In this document: piece by piece, positions 6,954-14,886 of the stretch | Layout of the letters: the number at the start of each line of letters is the position of its first letter | How positions within the stretch are numbered: the stretch's first letter is position 1 | Assembly: GCA_963794995.1 (NCBI GenBank) | Contig: CAWCFV010000002.1 | Span: forward strand, 496,001-560,000 | Direction of reading: 5' to 3' | From: CAWCFV01 sp963794995 | Lineage (GTDB): Bacteria > Actinomycetota > Actinomycetes > JACCUZ01 | DNA: 64,000 nt | Position numbers and translations under genes: made by a program | Notes under the pieces: generated by a model | The model's input: the letters and a program-made list of their open reading frames with translations, nothing else | Told to the model about the DNA's origin: nothing | The model's database searches: none

Positions 6954-8474
6954 TCAGGGCAGGTGCAGGGCACGGACCGCATCGACCGTGTCGGCCTCGC
7001 CCGCGGTCTTGTCGGGCCGGTGCCGCAGCACCCGGGCGAACCGCAGCGCCATCCCGCCCGGGTAGCGCGGCGAGGTCTGCACCCCGTCGAAGGCCACCTC
7101 GACGACCAGCTCCGGGCGTACGTGGACCACCCACTCCCCGCTGTCGACGGCGAGCTCCAGCAGCCGCTCGGTCTGCCACGCCAGCATGGCGTCGGTCAGG
7201 CCCTTGAACGTCTTGCCGAGCATGACGAAGCCGCCGGCGCCGTCGCGGGCCCCGAGGTGCAGGTTCGACAGCCGGCCCCGGCGGCGGCCGTGGCCCCACT
7301 CGGCAGCCAGCACCACCAGGTCCAGCGTGTGCCGCGGCTTCACCTTGAGCCAGCCCGCGCCGCGACGCCCGGCCTCGTAGGGCGAGTCCAGCCCCTTGGC
7401 CACCACGCCCTCGTGCCCCCGGCCCACGGCGTCGGCGAGCACCGCCGCGGCCTTGGCCGGGTCGTCGGTCACGACCCGTGGCACGCGAAGGGCCTCCGGC
7501 ACGACCCGCTGCAGGACCGCGGCTCGCTCGCGGGCGGGCCGGTCGAGCGCGTCCTGCCCGTCGAGGTGCAGGAGGTCGAAGGCGACGGTGGACAGCGGGG
7601 CGGCGGAGCGCCCGGCGGCGACGTCCACGCGTGAGGCCACCCGGCTCCCCGTCTCCTGGAACGGTCGGGGACGTCCGTCCGGACGCAGGGCGATCGCCTC
7701 CCCGTCGAGCACCACGTCGCGCAGCGGCAGCGAGAGCGCGGCCTCGACCACCTCGGGTACCCGGTCGGTGATGTCGTCGAGACTCCGGGTCCACACCGTG
7801 ACGTCGGACCCGCTGCGGTGCACCTGCACCCGGACGCCGTCGAGCTTCCACTCGACCGCGGCCTCGCCCAGGCGGCCCAGGGCGTCCTCGACGTCGGTCG
7901 CCGTGGAGGCGAGCATCGGCGCGACCGGCCGCCCGACCTGGAGCCGGAAACCGGCCAGGGCGTCGGCCCCTCCGGTGAGCGCGGCCTCGGCGACCGGCCC
8001 CACGGCACCGCGGAGCATCGCCGCCCGCCGCACCTCCGCCTGCGACACCCCCGCCGCGGCGGCGACGGCAGCCAGCATCACCCCCTGCTGGGCGCCCTGG
8101 CGCAGCTCGCCGGTCAGCAGGCCGCGCAGCAGCGCCTGCTCGGGCTCGGTGGCGCGGGCGAACAGCGCACTGACCCGCCGGAGCCGCTCCCCCTGCGACC
8201 CCGCCCCGCCCAGGTCGGCGACCGCCGCCAGCGTCGCGTCGACCTCGCTGACACCGAGGGTCGGTTCGTCCGACGGGGGCGGGACGTCGCGCAGCGACGA
8301 CCACCCGACGCCGGTCCGGCGCTGCCGCAGCTCGCCGGACAGGTAGGCGACGACCACGGCCACCTCGTCGGGGTCGGCGCGGCGCAGCGCTCCCGCGACG
8401 GCCGCGACCTTCTCGGTGCGCTTCGAGGTCCCCGCGACCGTCCGCGACGCGGCAGCGAGGTCGACGAGCAGCAC
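6954..8474 (-). CDS. ligB: ATP-dependent DNA ligase, LigB type
   Basis: Joins nicked DNA using ATP through a lysyl-AMP intermediate. The 506-residue length and architecture match mycobacterial LigB: an N-terminal helical DNA-binding domain (about 1-180), an adenylation domain with motif I EWKLDGVRVQVH (nucleophile K210) and motif III-like VVLDGEAIAL, and an OB-fold C-terminus carrying WLKVKP. It starts at ATG 8474 and follows the disulfide reductase gene on the same strand by 38 nt. LigB accompanies, rather than replaces, the NAD-dependent replicative ligase in actinobacteria. A second ATP-dependent ligase (LigC type) is encoded at 32.2 kb. Confidence 0.92.
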   Translation of the reverse strand: MLLVDLAAASRTVAGTSKRTEKVAAVAGALRRADPDEVAVVVAYLSGELRQRRTGVGWSSLRDVPPPSDEPTLGVSEVDATLAAVADLGGAGSQGERLRRVSALFARATEPEQALLRGLLTGELRQGAQQGVMLAAVAAAAGVSQAEVRRAAMLRGAVGPVAEAALTGGADALAGFRLQVGRPVAPMLASTATDVEDALGRLGEAAVEWKLDGVRVQVHRSGSDVTVWTRSLDDITDRVPEVVEAALSLPLRDVVLDGEAIALRPDGRPRPFQETGSRVASRVDVAAGRSAAPLSTVAFDLLHLDGQDALDRPARERAAVLQRVVPEALRVPRVVTDDPAKAAAVLADAVGRGHEGVVAKGLDSPYEAGRRGAGWLKVKPRHTLDLVVLAAEWGHGRRRGRLSNLHLGARDGAGGFVMLGKTFKGLTDAMLAWQTERLLELAVDSGEWVVHVRPELVVEVAFDGVQTSPRYPGGMALRFARVLRHRPDKTAGEADTVDAVRALHLP

Positions 8475-8512
8475 CCGGCCATCCTGCCCGCCGGCACCGA
8501 CGCCGACGCCCC

Positions 8513-9892
8513 CTACTCGCCCAGCGCGCGCACGGCGTCCTGCACACCGCGGTGGAAGGTCGGGTAGGCGTAGATCATCGTGCGCAGGGTGTCGACCGGC
8601 ACCCGGGCGTGCACGGCGAGGGTGAGCATCGAGAGCACCTCGCCACCCCAGGGACCGACCGACGTCGCGCCCACGAGCACGCCCTGGTCGGCGTCCTCGA
8701 CCAGCGTGATGAACCCGGCGTTGCCGGGGCCGTGGATCCAGCCGCGGGCGCTGCTCGACACCTGGGTCGTGCCGGTGCGGACCGAGAGGCCCTGCTCCCG
8801 GGCGGCGCGCTCGGTCAGACCGACCGAGCCCACCTCGGGGTCGGTGAAGGTGACGCGGGCCAGCCCGCGGTAGTCGGCGGAGGGTCCGCCCTGGCCGAGG
8901 ATCTCGCGTACCGCGATGTCCGCCTGGTACATCGCCATGTGGGTGAACGGGCCGACGCCGGTGACGTCACCCACCCCCCAGAGCCGGTCGCCGGCCCGCA
9001 TCCGGTCGTCGACCTCGAGGGCCCGGCCCGCCGGGTCCAGCCCGACCGTCTCCAGCCCGATCTCGTCCACCCGGGCCCGGCGCCCGACGCTGACCAGGAG
9101 CTCGGCGGCCCGCACCTCGCTGCCGTCCTCGAGCCGGACGACGACCTCGCCGCCGTCGTCACCGTCGCCGGCCCGCGACACGTGCACGGCCCTCGCCCCG
9201 AGCCGGACGGTGGCGCCGTCCTCCTCCAGGGCCTGCTGCACGACCCTGCCGGCCTCCGGCTCCTCGGGCGGCAGCAGCCCGTCGGCGGCCTCCACCACCG
9301 TCACCGCGGCGCCGTACCGCGCGAACACCTGGGCCAGCTCGGCGCCGATGGCGCCGCCGCCGAGGACCACGAGGGACTCGGGGACCGACTCGGTGGCGAT
9401 GGCCTCCCGGTTGGTCCAGTACCGGGTGCCGGCCAGACCCTCGATCGGGGGGATGACCGGCGCGGACCCGGTCGCCACGACGACGCCGCGGGAGGCGACG
9501 TACGTGTCGTCACCCACCACGACGCGGCCCGGCCCGTCCAGCCGCGCGGAACCGCGGACCAGCGTGCCGCCCTTCCCGGTGAAGCGGTCGGCGGCGACAG
9601 TGTCGTCCCACGTGTCGGTGGCTTCGGCCCGGATCCGGCGGGCGACCGGCCGGAGGTCCGGCTCGACGGTGGTGCGTCCCGCGTAGGGGTCGCTCCGCCG
9701 CGCCTCGGTGAGCAGCGTCGCGCCGCGGATCATCATCTTCGACGGCACGCACCCCCAGTACGGGCACTCGCCGCCCACCAGCTCGCTCTCGACGCCGGCG
9801 ACGTCCAGGCCTGCCTCGGCGAGGCGGCCCGCGGCCTCCTCACCGCCTGGCCCCATCCCGACCACGACCACGTCCACCGTCTTCTCCGTCAT
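8513..9892 (-). CDS. FAD-dependent pyridine nucleotide-disulfide oxidoreductase
   Basis: A 459-residue member of the dihydrolipoamide dehydrogenase/mercuric reductase superfamily. It has an N-terminal FAD site (VVVVGMGPGGEEAAG), the redox-active pair C43/C48 in GGECPYWGCVPSK, and a central NAD(P) site (VVLGGGAIGAELAQVFARYG) ending VVEAAD, whose acidic residue favours NADH. A second FAD motif reads LWGVGDVTG, followed by the dimerisation domain. The usual C-terminal HxHP, which supplies the catalytic His-Glu dyad in lipoamide dehydrogenase, is YAYPTFHRG here (residues 441-444), so thiol-disulfide chemistry may differ. It heads a left-reading run with ligB and is divergent from the phosphatase gene across only 34 nt. 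The substrate is unknown. Confidence 0.85.
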   Translation of the reverse strand: MTEKTVDVVVVGMGPGGEEAAGRLAEAGLDVAGVESELVGGECPYWGCVPSKMMIRGATLLTEARRSDPYAGRTTVEPDLRPVARRIRAEATDTWDDTVAADRFTGKGGTLVRGSARLDGPGRVVVGDDTYVASRGVVVATGSAPVIPPIEGLAGTRYWTNREAIATESVPESLVVLGGGAIGAELAQVFARYGAAVTVVEAADGLLPPEEPEAGRVVQQALEEDGATVRLGARAVHVSRAGDGDDGGEVVVRLEDGSEVRAAELLVSVGRRARVDEIGLETVGLDPAGRALEVDDRMRAGDRLWGVGDVTGVGPFTHMAMYQADIAVREILGQGGPSADYRGLARVTFTDPEVGSVGLTERAAREQGLSVRTGTTQVSSSARGWIHGPGNAGFITLVEDADQGVLVGATSVGPWGGEVLSMLTLAVHARVPVDTLRTMIYAYPTFHRGVQDAVRALGE

Positions 9893-9926
9893 GGGTCCTT
9901 CCTACCGTGCCGGGTACCGTCCGGCC

Positions 9927-10529
9927 GTGACGCCTTCGGAACGCCCCGGCACGCCGAAGTCCCAGCTGTGGGTGGTCCGCCACGGCGAGACCGGGTGGAG
10001 CGCCGCCGGCCGGCACACCAGCAGCACCGACCTCGACCTGACCGAGCGCGGCGTCGCCGAGGCCCGTTCGGTGCGCCGGGCGCTGGCGGGCGGGCGCTTC
10101 GACCGGGTCCTCACCAGCCCGCTGCTGCGAGCCCGGCGGACCGCCGGGCTCGCCGGCCACCCCGACCCGGAGGTCGTCGAGGACCTCACCGAGTGGGGGT
10201 ACGGCGACGACGAGGGCCGTACGACCCACGAGATCCGGGAGGACCGTCCGGGCTGGTCGGTGTGGACCGCGGGCCCCGCCGGCGGCGAGACCGCTGCCGA
10301 GGTCGGTGCCCGTGCAGACCGCGTGATCGCGCTGGTGCGGCGCGCGGACGCACCGGTGCTGGCGTTCACCCACGGCCACCTCGCGCGGGTGCTCGGCGCC
10401 CGGTGGCTCGGCCTGGCCGTTGCGGACGGTGCGCACCTCGTCCTGTCGACCGCCTCGGTCTCCGTGCTCGGCTGGGAGCGCGAGGTCCCCGCCCTCCTGC
10501 ACTGGAACCACACCCCCACCCTCCCCTGA
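9927..10529 (+). CDS. Histidine phosphatase (phosphoglycerate mutase-like) protein
   Basis: A 200-residue one-domain member of the histidine phosphatase superfamily. The catalytic RHG motif occurs in LWVVRHGETGWSAAGRHTS, and the second catalytic histidine in LAFTHGHLARVLGARW. The arginine and acidic residues following LDLTERGVAEAR are family-typical. These enzymes dephosphorylate sugar phosphates, nucleotides or protein through a phosphohistidine; the substrate cannot be read here. GTG 9927 was chosen because it places the RHG motif near residue 18, as is usual. The gene runs towards rsgA and is separated from it by a long palindromic repeat. Confidence 0.85.
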   Translation: MTPSERPGTPKSQLWVVRHGETGWSAAGRHTSSTDLDLTERGVAEARSVRRALAGGRFDRVLTSPLLRARRTAGLAGHPDPEVVEDLTEWGYGDDEGRTTHEIREDRPGWSVWTAGPAGGETAAEVGARADRVIALVRRADAPVLAFTHGHLARVLGARWLGLAVADGAHLVLSTASVSVLGWEREVPALLHWNHTPTLP

Positions 10530-10539
10530 CCCGCCTCCG

Positions 10540-10631
10540 GGATTCGACCACGTGAGGTAGGGCGGGGCCCACGCCAACAGGCGTCGACGCCTGTTGTGGT
10601 GTGCCTGGGCCTACCTCACGTGGTCGAATCC
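10540..10631. repeat. Long palindromic intergenic repeat, family A, copy 1
   Basis: A 92-bp element with perfect 21-bp terminal inverted arms at 10540-10560 and 10611-10631 (left arm starts GGATTCGACCACGTGAGG). Its centre is the 20-bp perfect palindrome AACAGGCGTCGACGCCTGTT (10576-10595), with further imperfect pairing between. It sits between the convergent 3' ends of the histidine phosphatase gene and rsgA. The same left arm and core recur at 44185-44252. It could act as a two-way terminator, a REP-like element or a small non-autonomous mobile element. Confidence 0.9.
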
Positions 10632-10632
10632 G

Positions 10633-10666
10633 GGACGCCGGACGCCGGCGGACGCCGGACGCCGGC
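10633..10666. repeat. 17-bp direct repeat, two exact copies
   Basis: GGACGCCGGACGCCGGC occurs twice in tandem (10633-10649 and 10650-10666). It directly follows palindrome copy 1 and precedes a G-rich stretch and the rsgA stop codon. Confidence 0.8.
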
Positions 10667-10679
10667 GGGGGTGGGGGGG

Positions 10680-11774
10680 TCAGGGGCGGACGGGGCCGGA
10701 GCGGTGGCGCATGTCCTTGGTGATCCGCTTCCAGCGGTTGCGCTCCTCGGCGCGCAGCCGGGCGTCGTGGCGCATCGCCATCCAGCGGGCCTCGCGCTCG
10801 AGCTTCCGGTAGCTCTCCCACCGCCGCTCGGGCAGCACGCCGGCCTCGAGCGCGGCGCGCACCGCGCAGCCGGGCTCCGTGTCGTGCGCGCAGTCGCCGA
10901 ACCGGCACTGCCGGGCCAGCTCCTCGATGTCGGCGAACACCAGGTCCAGCGCCTCACCCAGGTCGGTCAGCCCGACGCTGCGCAGACCCGGGGTGTCGAC
11001 CACCAGCCCGCCGCCCGGGAGGACCACCAGCTCACGGTGGGCGGTGGTGTGGCGGCCCTTGCCGTCGCCCCGCAGCGCCCGGGTGACCATCACGACCTCG
11101 CCGACGAGGGCGTTGGTCAGCGTCGACTTGCCCGCGCCGGACGGGCCGAGCAGCGCCACGGTGCGGCCGACGGCGAGGTGCCCGCGGACCTCGTCGAGCC
11201 CGTCCCCCTCGGTGGAGCTGATCGCGAGCACCCCGACCCCCGGCGCAGCGGCGGCCACGTCCGCGCGCAGCTCGGCGGCGTCGGGCACCAGGTCGGCCTT
11301 GGTGAGCACCACCAGGGGTGTGGCGCCGCTCTCCCACGCCAGGGCGAGCAGCCGCTCGACGCGGCCCAGGTCGGGCTCGGGGTGCAGCGGCTCGACGATG
11401 ACGGCGAGGTCGATGTTCGCGGCGAGCACCTGCCCGTGCGAGCTGCCCGGCGAGACGGTGGCACGCACGAAGGCGGTCCGCCGGGGCAGCACCACCTCGG
11501 CGGTGGTCCGGCCGTCCGGCCAGGTACGGGCCGCCACCCAGTCACCGACGCACGGGACGGCGACCGGGTCCGCGGCGGCGGCCGAGAGCAGCGCGCCGGA
11601 GAAGGTGAGCCGGACCGGTCCGTCGGCGGCGAGGGCGTCACAGGCACCGCGGTCGACGCGGGAGACCCGCGCCGGGTCGTGCTCGGAGGCATAGGGGGCG
11701 AAGGCGGCGGCATGGCCGTCGTCCCATCCGAGGACGGTCAGGTCGAGCGGACGGGGATCACGGGAATCGGACAA
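10680..11774 (-). CDS. rsgA: Ribosome small-subunit-dependent GTPase A
   Basis: A late 30S ribosome assembly GTPase of 364 residues. The circularly permuted G domain is evident: G4 TKAD at 158-161 comes before the P-loop GPSGAGKST starting at residue 210, and G3 DTPG lies at 260-263. An N-terminal OB-fold region precedes it. The C-terminal zinc finger has C290, C295, H297 and C303 in CRFGDCAHDTEPGC. The only plausible start in frame is TTG 11774, with a weak GAAGGG upstream; no ATG or GTG lies close downstream. It follows the YihY gene on the same strand after 145 nt. Confidence 0.93.
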   Translation of the reverse strand: MSDSRDPRPLDLTVLGWDDGHAAAFAPYASEHDPARVSRVDRGACDALAADGPVRLTFSGALLSAAAADPVAVPCVGDWVAARTWPDGRTTAEVVLPRRTAFVRATVSPGSSHGQVLAANIDLAVIVEPLHPEPDLGRVERLLALAWESGATPLVVLTKADLVPDAAELRADVAAAAPGVGVLAISSTEGDGLDEVRGHLAVGRTVALLGPSGAGKSTLTNALVGEVVMVTRALRGDGKGRHTTAHRELVVLPGGGLVVDTPGLRSVGLTDLGEALDLVFADIEELARQCRFGDCAHDTEPGCAVRAALEAGVLPERRWESYRKLEREARWMAMRHDARLRAEERNRWKRITKDMRHRSGPVRP

Positions 11775-11919
11775 CGCAGGAGGCCCTTCAGGAGGCGGAA
11801 GGGTGCCCGGCCGTGGATCCGGCTCAGGTCAGCGGGCACCGGGAGGACGCGGGCTGGCGTGGACGACAGGCATCGGGTCCTCCTTCGCTGCTGGCCGGGC
11901 ATGCGTGCTGCCGGGAACG

Positions 11920-12966
11920 CTAGCGGGGCTCGCGGGAACCGGCGAGCGAGTTTCCCGGCGTCCGGTTGGGCGGGAGCTCGACCTCGCCGGTCTCGAAGCC
12001 CGGCGCCGGCTTGCTCCCGGCCGTCGCGGCCCGCCGGCGACGCCGGGCCTCGGTGATCTCGCGGCGGGGCCACACCGTCTCGACGGCGGCGTTGAACGCG
12101 GCGCCGATGAGCACGGCGATGGAGAGCACGTAGAGCCAGATGAGCAGCACGATCGGCGTGGCGAGCGGGCCGTAGATCGAGGCGCCGTCCACGCTCTTGC
12201 CGATGATCCAGCGCACCACGAAGCTGCCGGCGAACCAGATCACCAGGGTGAGGACGGCACCCGGCAGGTCGCGCCACCAGGGCGTCCGCACCGGCACGCT
12301 GACGTGGTACAGCGAGGTGAGGGAGACCGCGGAGAGCAGGGTCGCCACCGGCCAGTAGAGCGAGTTGAGGAACTCGACCTGGGCCGGCAGCAGGGTGCCG
12401 AGCAGCGTCGGGCCGGCCAGGACGAGCGGGAGCACGACGACGCCGACCAGGAGCACGACGATGTAGAGGCTGAAGGACAGGACGCGCGTCCGGATGATGC
12501 CGCGCGTGCCGCCGAGGCCGTACATGATCGAGCAGGTGTCGATGAACACGTTGAGCGCCCGGGACCCGGACCACAGGGCGATCAGGAAGCCGATGGACAC
12601 CAGGTCGAACCGGTCACCCTCGATCACGTCCCGAAGGGTCTTGGCGATGACGTCGGACACGACCTCGGAGGTGAAGACGTCCCGCGACCCGTCGAGGATG
12701 CGGGTCTGCACCTCGTCGACGACGTCCTGGCCGATCCACTTCGCCACGTAGTTGATCGACCCGACCAGGCCCAGGATCAACGGCGGCAGCGACAGCAGCG
12801 CGAAGAAGCCGGCCTCGGCCGCCAGCCCGGTCACCCGGTACCGGAAGCAGACCTTGACCGTCTCCTTGGTCAGCCGCCACAGGGTGACTCGCCTGCCGGT
12901 CCGGCCGACGGCGACCGTCTCCGCCGCGGAACCGGCCGGCTCGAAGCGTTCGGTCCCTGCGGCCAC
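11920..12966 (-). CDS. YihY/BrkB family integral membrane protein
   Basis: A 348-residue inner-membrane protein of the YihY/BrkB family, formerly misnamed ribonuclease BN. The diagnostic early segment AAEAGFFALLSLPPLILGL is present, and about six hydrophobic helices follow, including the GFLIALWSGSRALNVFID region and WYLL-like late helices (VLLIWLYVLSIAVLIGAAFNAAVE). The C-terminal 40 residues are hydrophilic and basic, probably cytoplasmic. The start at GTG 12966 leaves 18 nt to the start of the divergent aidB gene; GTG 12984 would nearly touch it. The biochemical function of the family is unsettled. Confidence 0.85.
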   Translation of the reverse strand: MAAGTERFEPAGSAAETVAVGRTGRRVTLWRLTKETVKVCFRYRVTGLAAEAGFFALLSLPPLILGLVGSINYVAKWIGQDVVDEVQTRILDGSRDVFTSEVVSDVIAKTLRDVIEGDRFDLVSIGFLIALWSGSRALNVFIDTCSIMYGLGGTRGIIRTRVLSFSLYIVVLLVGVVVLPLVLAGPTLLGTLLPAQVEFLNSLYWPVATLLSAVSLTSLYHVSVPVRTPWWRDLPGAVLTLVIWFAGSFVVRWIIGKSVDGASIYGPLATPIVLLIWLYVLSIAVLIGAAFNAAVETVWPRREITEARRRRRAATAGSKPAPGFETGEVELPPNRTPGNSLAGSREPR

Positions 12967-12984
12967 GCCTCTACGGTAGGCCAC

Positions 12985-14613
12985 GTGAGCGTGCCGACCC
13001 CCTCCGCGACGCACGCCGTGACCAACCAGCCGCCGGCCCTGGTCGGCCACGACGTCTTCGGCGACGACCGGGCCCTCGTGGAGGCCGTCGAGCGGTACGA
13101 CGGCGCCGGTCACCTCGAGGGCCTCTCGGCGCTCGGGCGGCGCGCGGGCGGCGAGCAGGCCCAGCGCTGGGGGGTGGAGGCGAACTCCCACCCGCCGGTG
13201 CTGAGGACCCACGACCGCTTCGGCCACCGGGTCGACGAGGTCGACTTCCACCCGTCCTGGGACGCGCTGATGACCGTCGCCGTCGAGGAGGGGCTGCACG
13301 GCGCGGCCTGGACGGCGGTCCGGGCCGGCCACCTGCGGCGGGCCGCGGGGTTCGTCGTCTGGTCGCAGGTGGAGGCCGGACACGGCTGCCCGGTGTCCAT
13401 GACCTACGCCGCGGTCCCGGCCCTGCGCGCCGACCCCGACCTGGCGGCGTCCTGGGTCCCGGGGCTGACCACGACGTCGTACGACCCGGGGTTGCGCCCT
13501 GCCGCGGGGAAGACCGGGCTGCTCGCCGGCATGGGCATGACCGAGAAGCAGGGCGGGTCCGACGTCCGCGCCAACACGACCCGCGCCGAGCCGCTCGCCG
13601 GCGCCGGCGAGTACGCGCTCACCGGGCACAAGTGGTTCTGCTCCGCGCCCATGTGCGACGTGTTCCTGGTCCTGGCGCAGGCCCCCGGGGGCCTGACCTG
13701 CTTCGTGGTGCCCCGCGTGCTCCCCGACGGAGGCCGCAACACGTTCCGGATCCAGCGGCTGAAGGACAAGCTGGGCAACAGGTCGAACGCGTCGGCGGAG
13801 GTCGAGCTCGAGCACACGTACGCGCGGCGGCTCGGCGAGGAGGGTCGCGGGGTGCGCACCATCCTGGAGATGGTGTCGGCGACCCGGCTGGACTGCGTGC
13901 TGGGCTCCACGGCACTCATGCGCCAGGCCGTCGCCCAGGCGACCCACCACGCGGCGCACCGGAGCGCCTTCGGCGGCCCGCTCGCCGACAAGCCGCTGAT
14001 GCGCAACGTGCTCGCGGACCTCGCCGTCGAGTCCGAGGCCGCGACCGCCCTCGCGATGCGCCTCGCGCACGCCGTCGACGCCGGCGAGGAGGACCTGCGT
14101 CGGCTGGGTGTCGCGATCGGGAAGTACTGGGTGTGCAAGCGCGCACCGGCGGTGGTCGGCGAGGCACTGGAGTGCCTCGGCGGCAACGGCTACGTCGAGG
14201 ACAGCGGGCTGCCGCGGCTCTACCGCGAGGCGCCGCTGAACTCGATCTGGGAAGGGTCGGGCAACGTCAACGCCCTCGACGTCCTGCGCGCCGTCGGCCG
14301 CGAGCCGGCGGCCGTGGAGGCCCTGCGCAGCGAGGTCGCGCAGGCCCGCGGGGCCGATCGCCGCCTGGACGACGCCGCCGACCGGCTCGACAAGGCCCTG
14401 GCCGCACCCGAGGAGGCGACGGCCAGGAGGCTGGTCGAGGCGATGGCCCTGGCGCTGCAGGGCTCGCTGCTCGTACGCCACGCGCCCGGGCCGGTGGCCG
14501 ACGCGTTCTGCGCGTCCCGGCTCACCGGTGACCACGGCCAGGCGCTGGGCACGCTGCCCGCCGGACTCGACACGGCCGGGGTCGTGGCCCGCGCGACTCC
14601 CCGAGCCGGCTGA
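12985..14613 (+). CDS. aidB: Acyl-CoA dehydrogenase family protein, AidB type
   Basis: A 542-residue FAD protein closely resembling E. coli AidB, a component of the adaptive response to alkylation damage. The shared hallmarks are the N-terminal THAVTNQPPALVGHDVF region, QVEAGHGCPVSMTYAA, the flavin motif GMGMTEKQGGSDVRANTTRA, RLKDKLGNRSNASAEVE, and PLNSIWEGSGNVNALDVLR. Ordinary acyl-CoA dehydrogenases are about 380 residues; the extra C-terminal helices fit AidB. The start is GTG 12985 (GGTAGG just upstream) or GTG 12991. The upstream space is only 18 nt to the divergent YihY gene, so the promoters overlap coding sequence. Whether it binds DNA, as E. coli AidB does, cannot be judged. Confidence 0.88.
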   Translation: MSVPTPSATHAVTNQPPALVGHDVFGDDRALVEAVERYDGAGHLEGLSALGRRAGGEQAQRWGVEANSHPPVLRTHDRFGHRVDEVDFHPSWDALMTVAVEEGLHGAAWTAVRAGHLRRAAGFVVWSQVEAGHGCPVSMTYAAVPALRADPDLAASWVPGLTTTSYDPGLRPAAGKTGLLAGMGMTEKQGGSDVRANTTRAEPLAGAGEYALTGHKWFCSAPMCDVFLVLAQAPGGLTCFVVPRVLPDGGRNTFRIQRLKDKLGNRSNASAEVELEHTYARRLGEEGRGVRTILEMVSATRLDCVLGSTALMRQAVAQATHHAAHRSAFGGPLADKPLMRNVLADLAVESEAATALAMRLAHAVDAGEEDLRRLGVAIGKYWVCKRAPAVVGEALECLGGNGYVEDSGLPRLYREAPLNSIWEGSGNVNALDVLRAVGREPAAVEALRSEVAQARGADRRLDDAADRLDKALAAPEEATARRLVEAMALALQGSLLVRHAPGPVADAFCASRLTGDHGQALGTLPAGLDTAGVVARATPRAG

Positions 14614-14694
14614 CCGGCCGACGCCGGGCCCCGATGTGCCCGGATACTGAGAAGCAGGCGTCGCAGGGGTGAGATCGGTGGCACTCTGTCTCGC

Positions 14695-14778
14695 ATGACC
14701 CGCACCGGTGCGCGCCTCGTCGCACGGCTCCACGTCGACTTCGGTCACGTGTCGAGCGCGGTCTGTCTGCGCGGCTGA
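14695..14778 (+). CDS. Cysteine-responsive attenuator leader peptide
   Basis: A 27-codon frame from ATG to TGA, 108 nt before the sulfite reductase gene. Its C-terminal sequence LVARLHVDFGHVSSAVCLRG matches the pattern of actinobacterial leader peptides found ahead of sulfur and cysteine genes, where an RLHVD core is followed by a cysteine codon close to the stop. The single Cys codon is TGT at 14764-14766, with three sense codons left before the stop. Ribosome stalling at this codon under cysteine shortage would alter folding of the RNA downstream. It is too short for most gene callers. Confidence 0.8.
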   Translation: MTRTGARLVARLHVDFGHVSSAVCLRG

Positions 14779-14840
14779 CCCCGCCGCCCCTCTCGTCGGC
14801 GCGCGGTCCCCGCCGACCTGGACCGTGCCCCTGCACGGTC
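14771..14840 (+). promoter_or_regulatory. Attenuator hairpins of the sulfate-assimilation operon
   Basis: Three consecutive inverted repeats follow the Cys codon of the leader. GCGGC 14771-14775 pairs with GCCGC 14783-14787, spanning the leader stop codon. GTCGGCG 14795-14801 pairs with CGCCGAC 14811-14817. GACCGTGC 14821-14828 pairs with GCACGGTC 14833-14840 around a CCCT loop. The first can form only if no ribosome occupies the end of the leader, which fits a stalling-controlled switch. No U run follows, so Rho or RBS occlusion may be involved. The sulfite reductase start lies 46 nt downstream. Confidence 0.6.
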
Positions 14841-14886
14841 GCTTCTCGGTGCGCGGCCGGGTGCCTCCACCACCGGAGACCTCACC

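Noticed and set aside
10540..10666. An insertion sequence or CRISPR fragment
   Set aside because: No transposase frame and no regularly spaced repeats with unique spacers; the structure is a single long palindrome plus a short tandem repeat.
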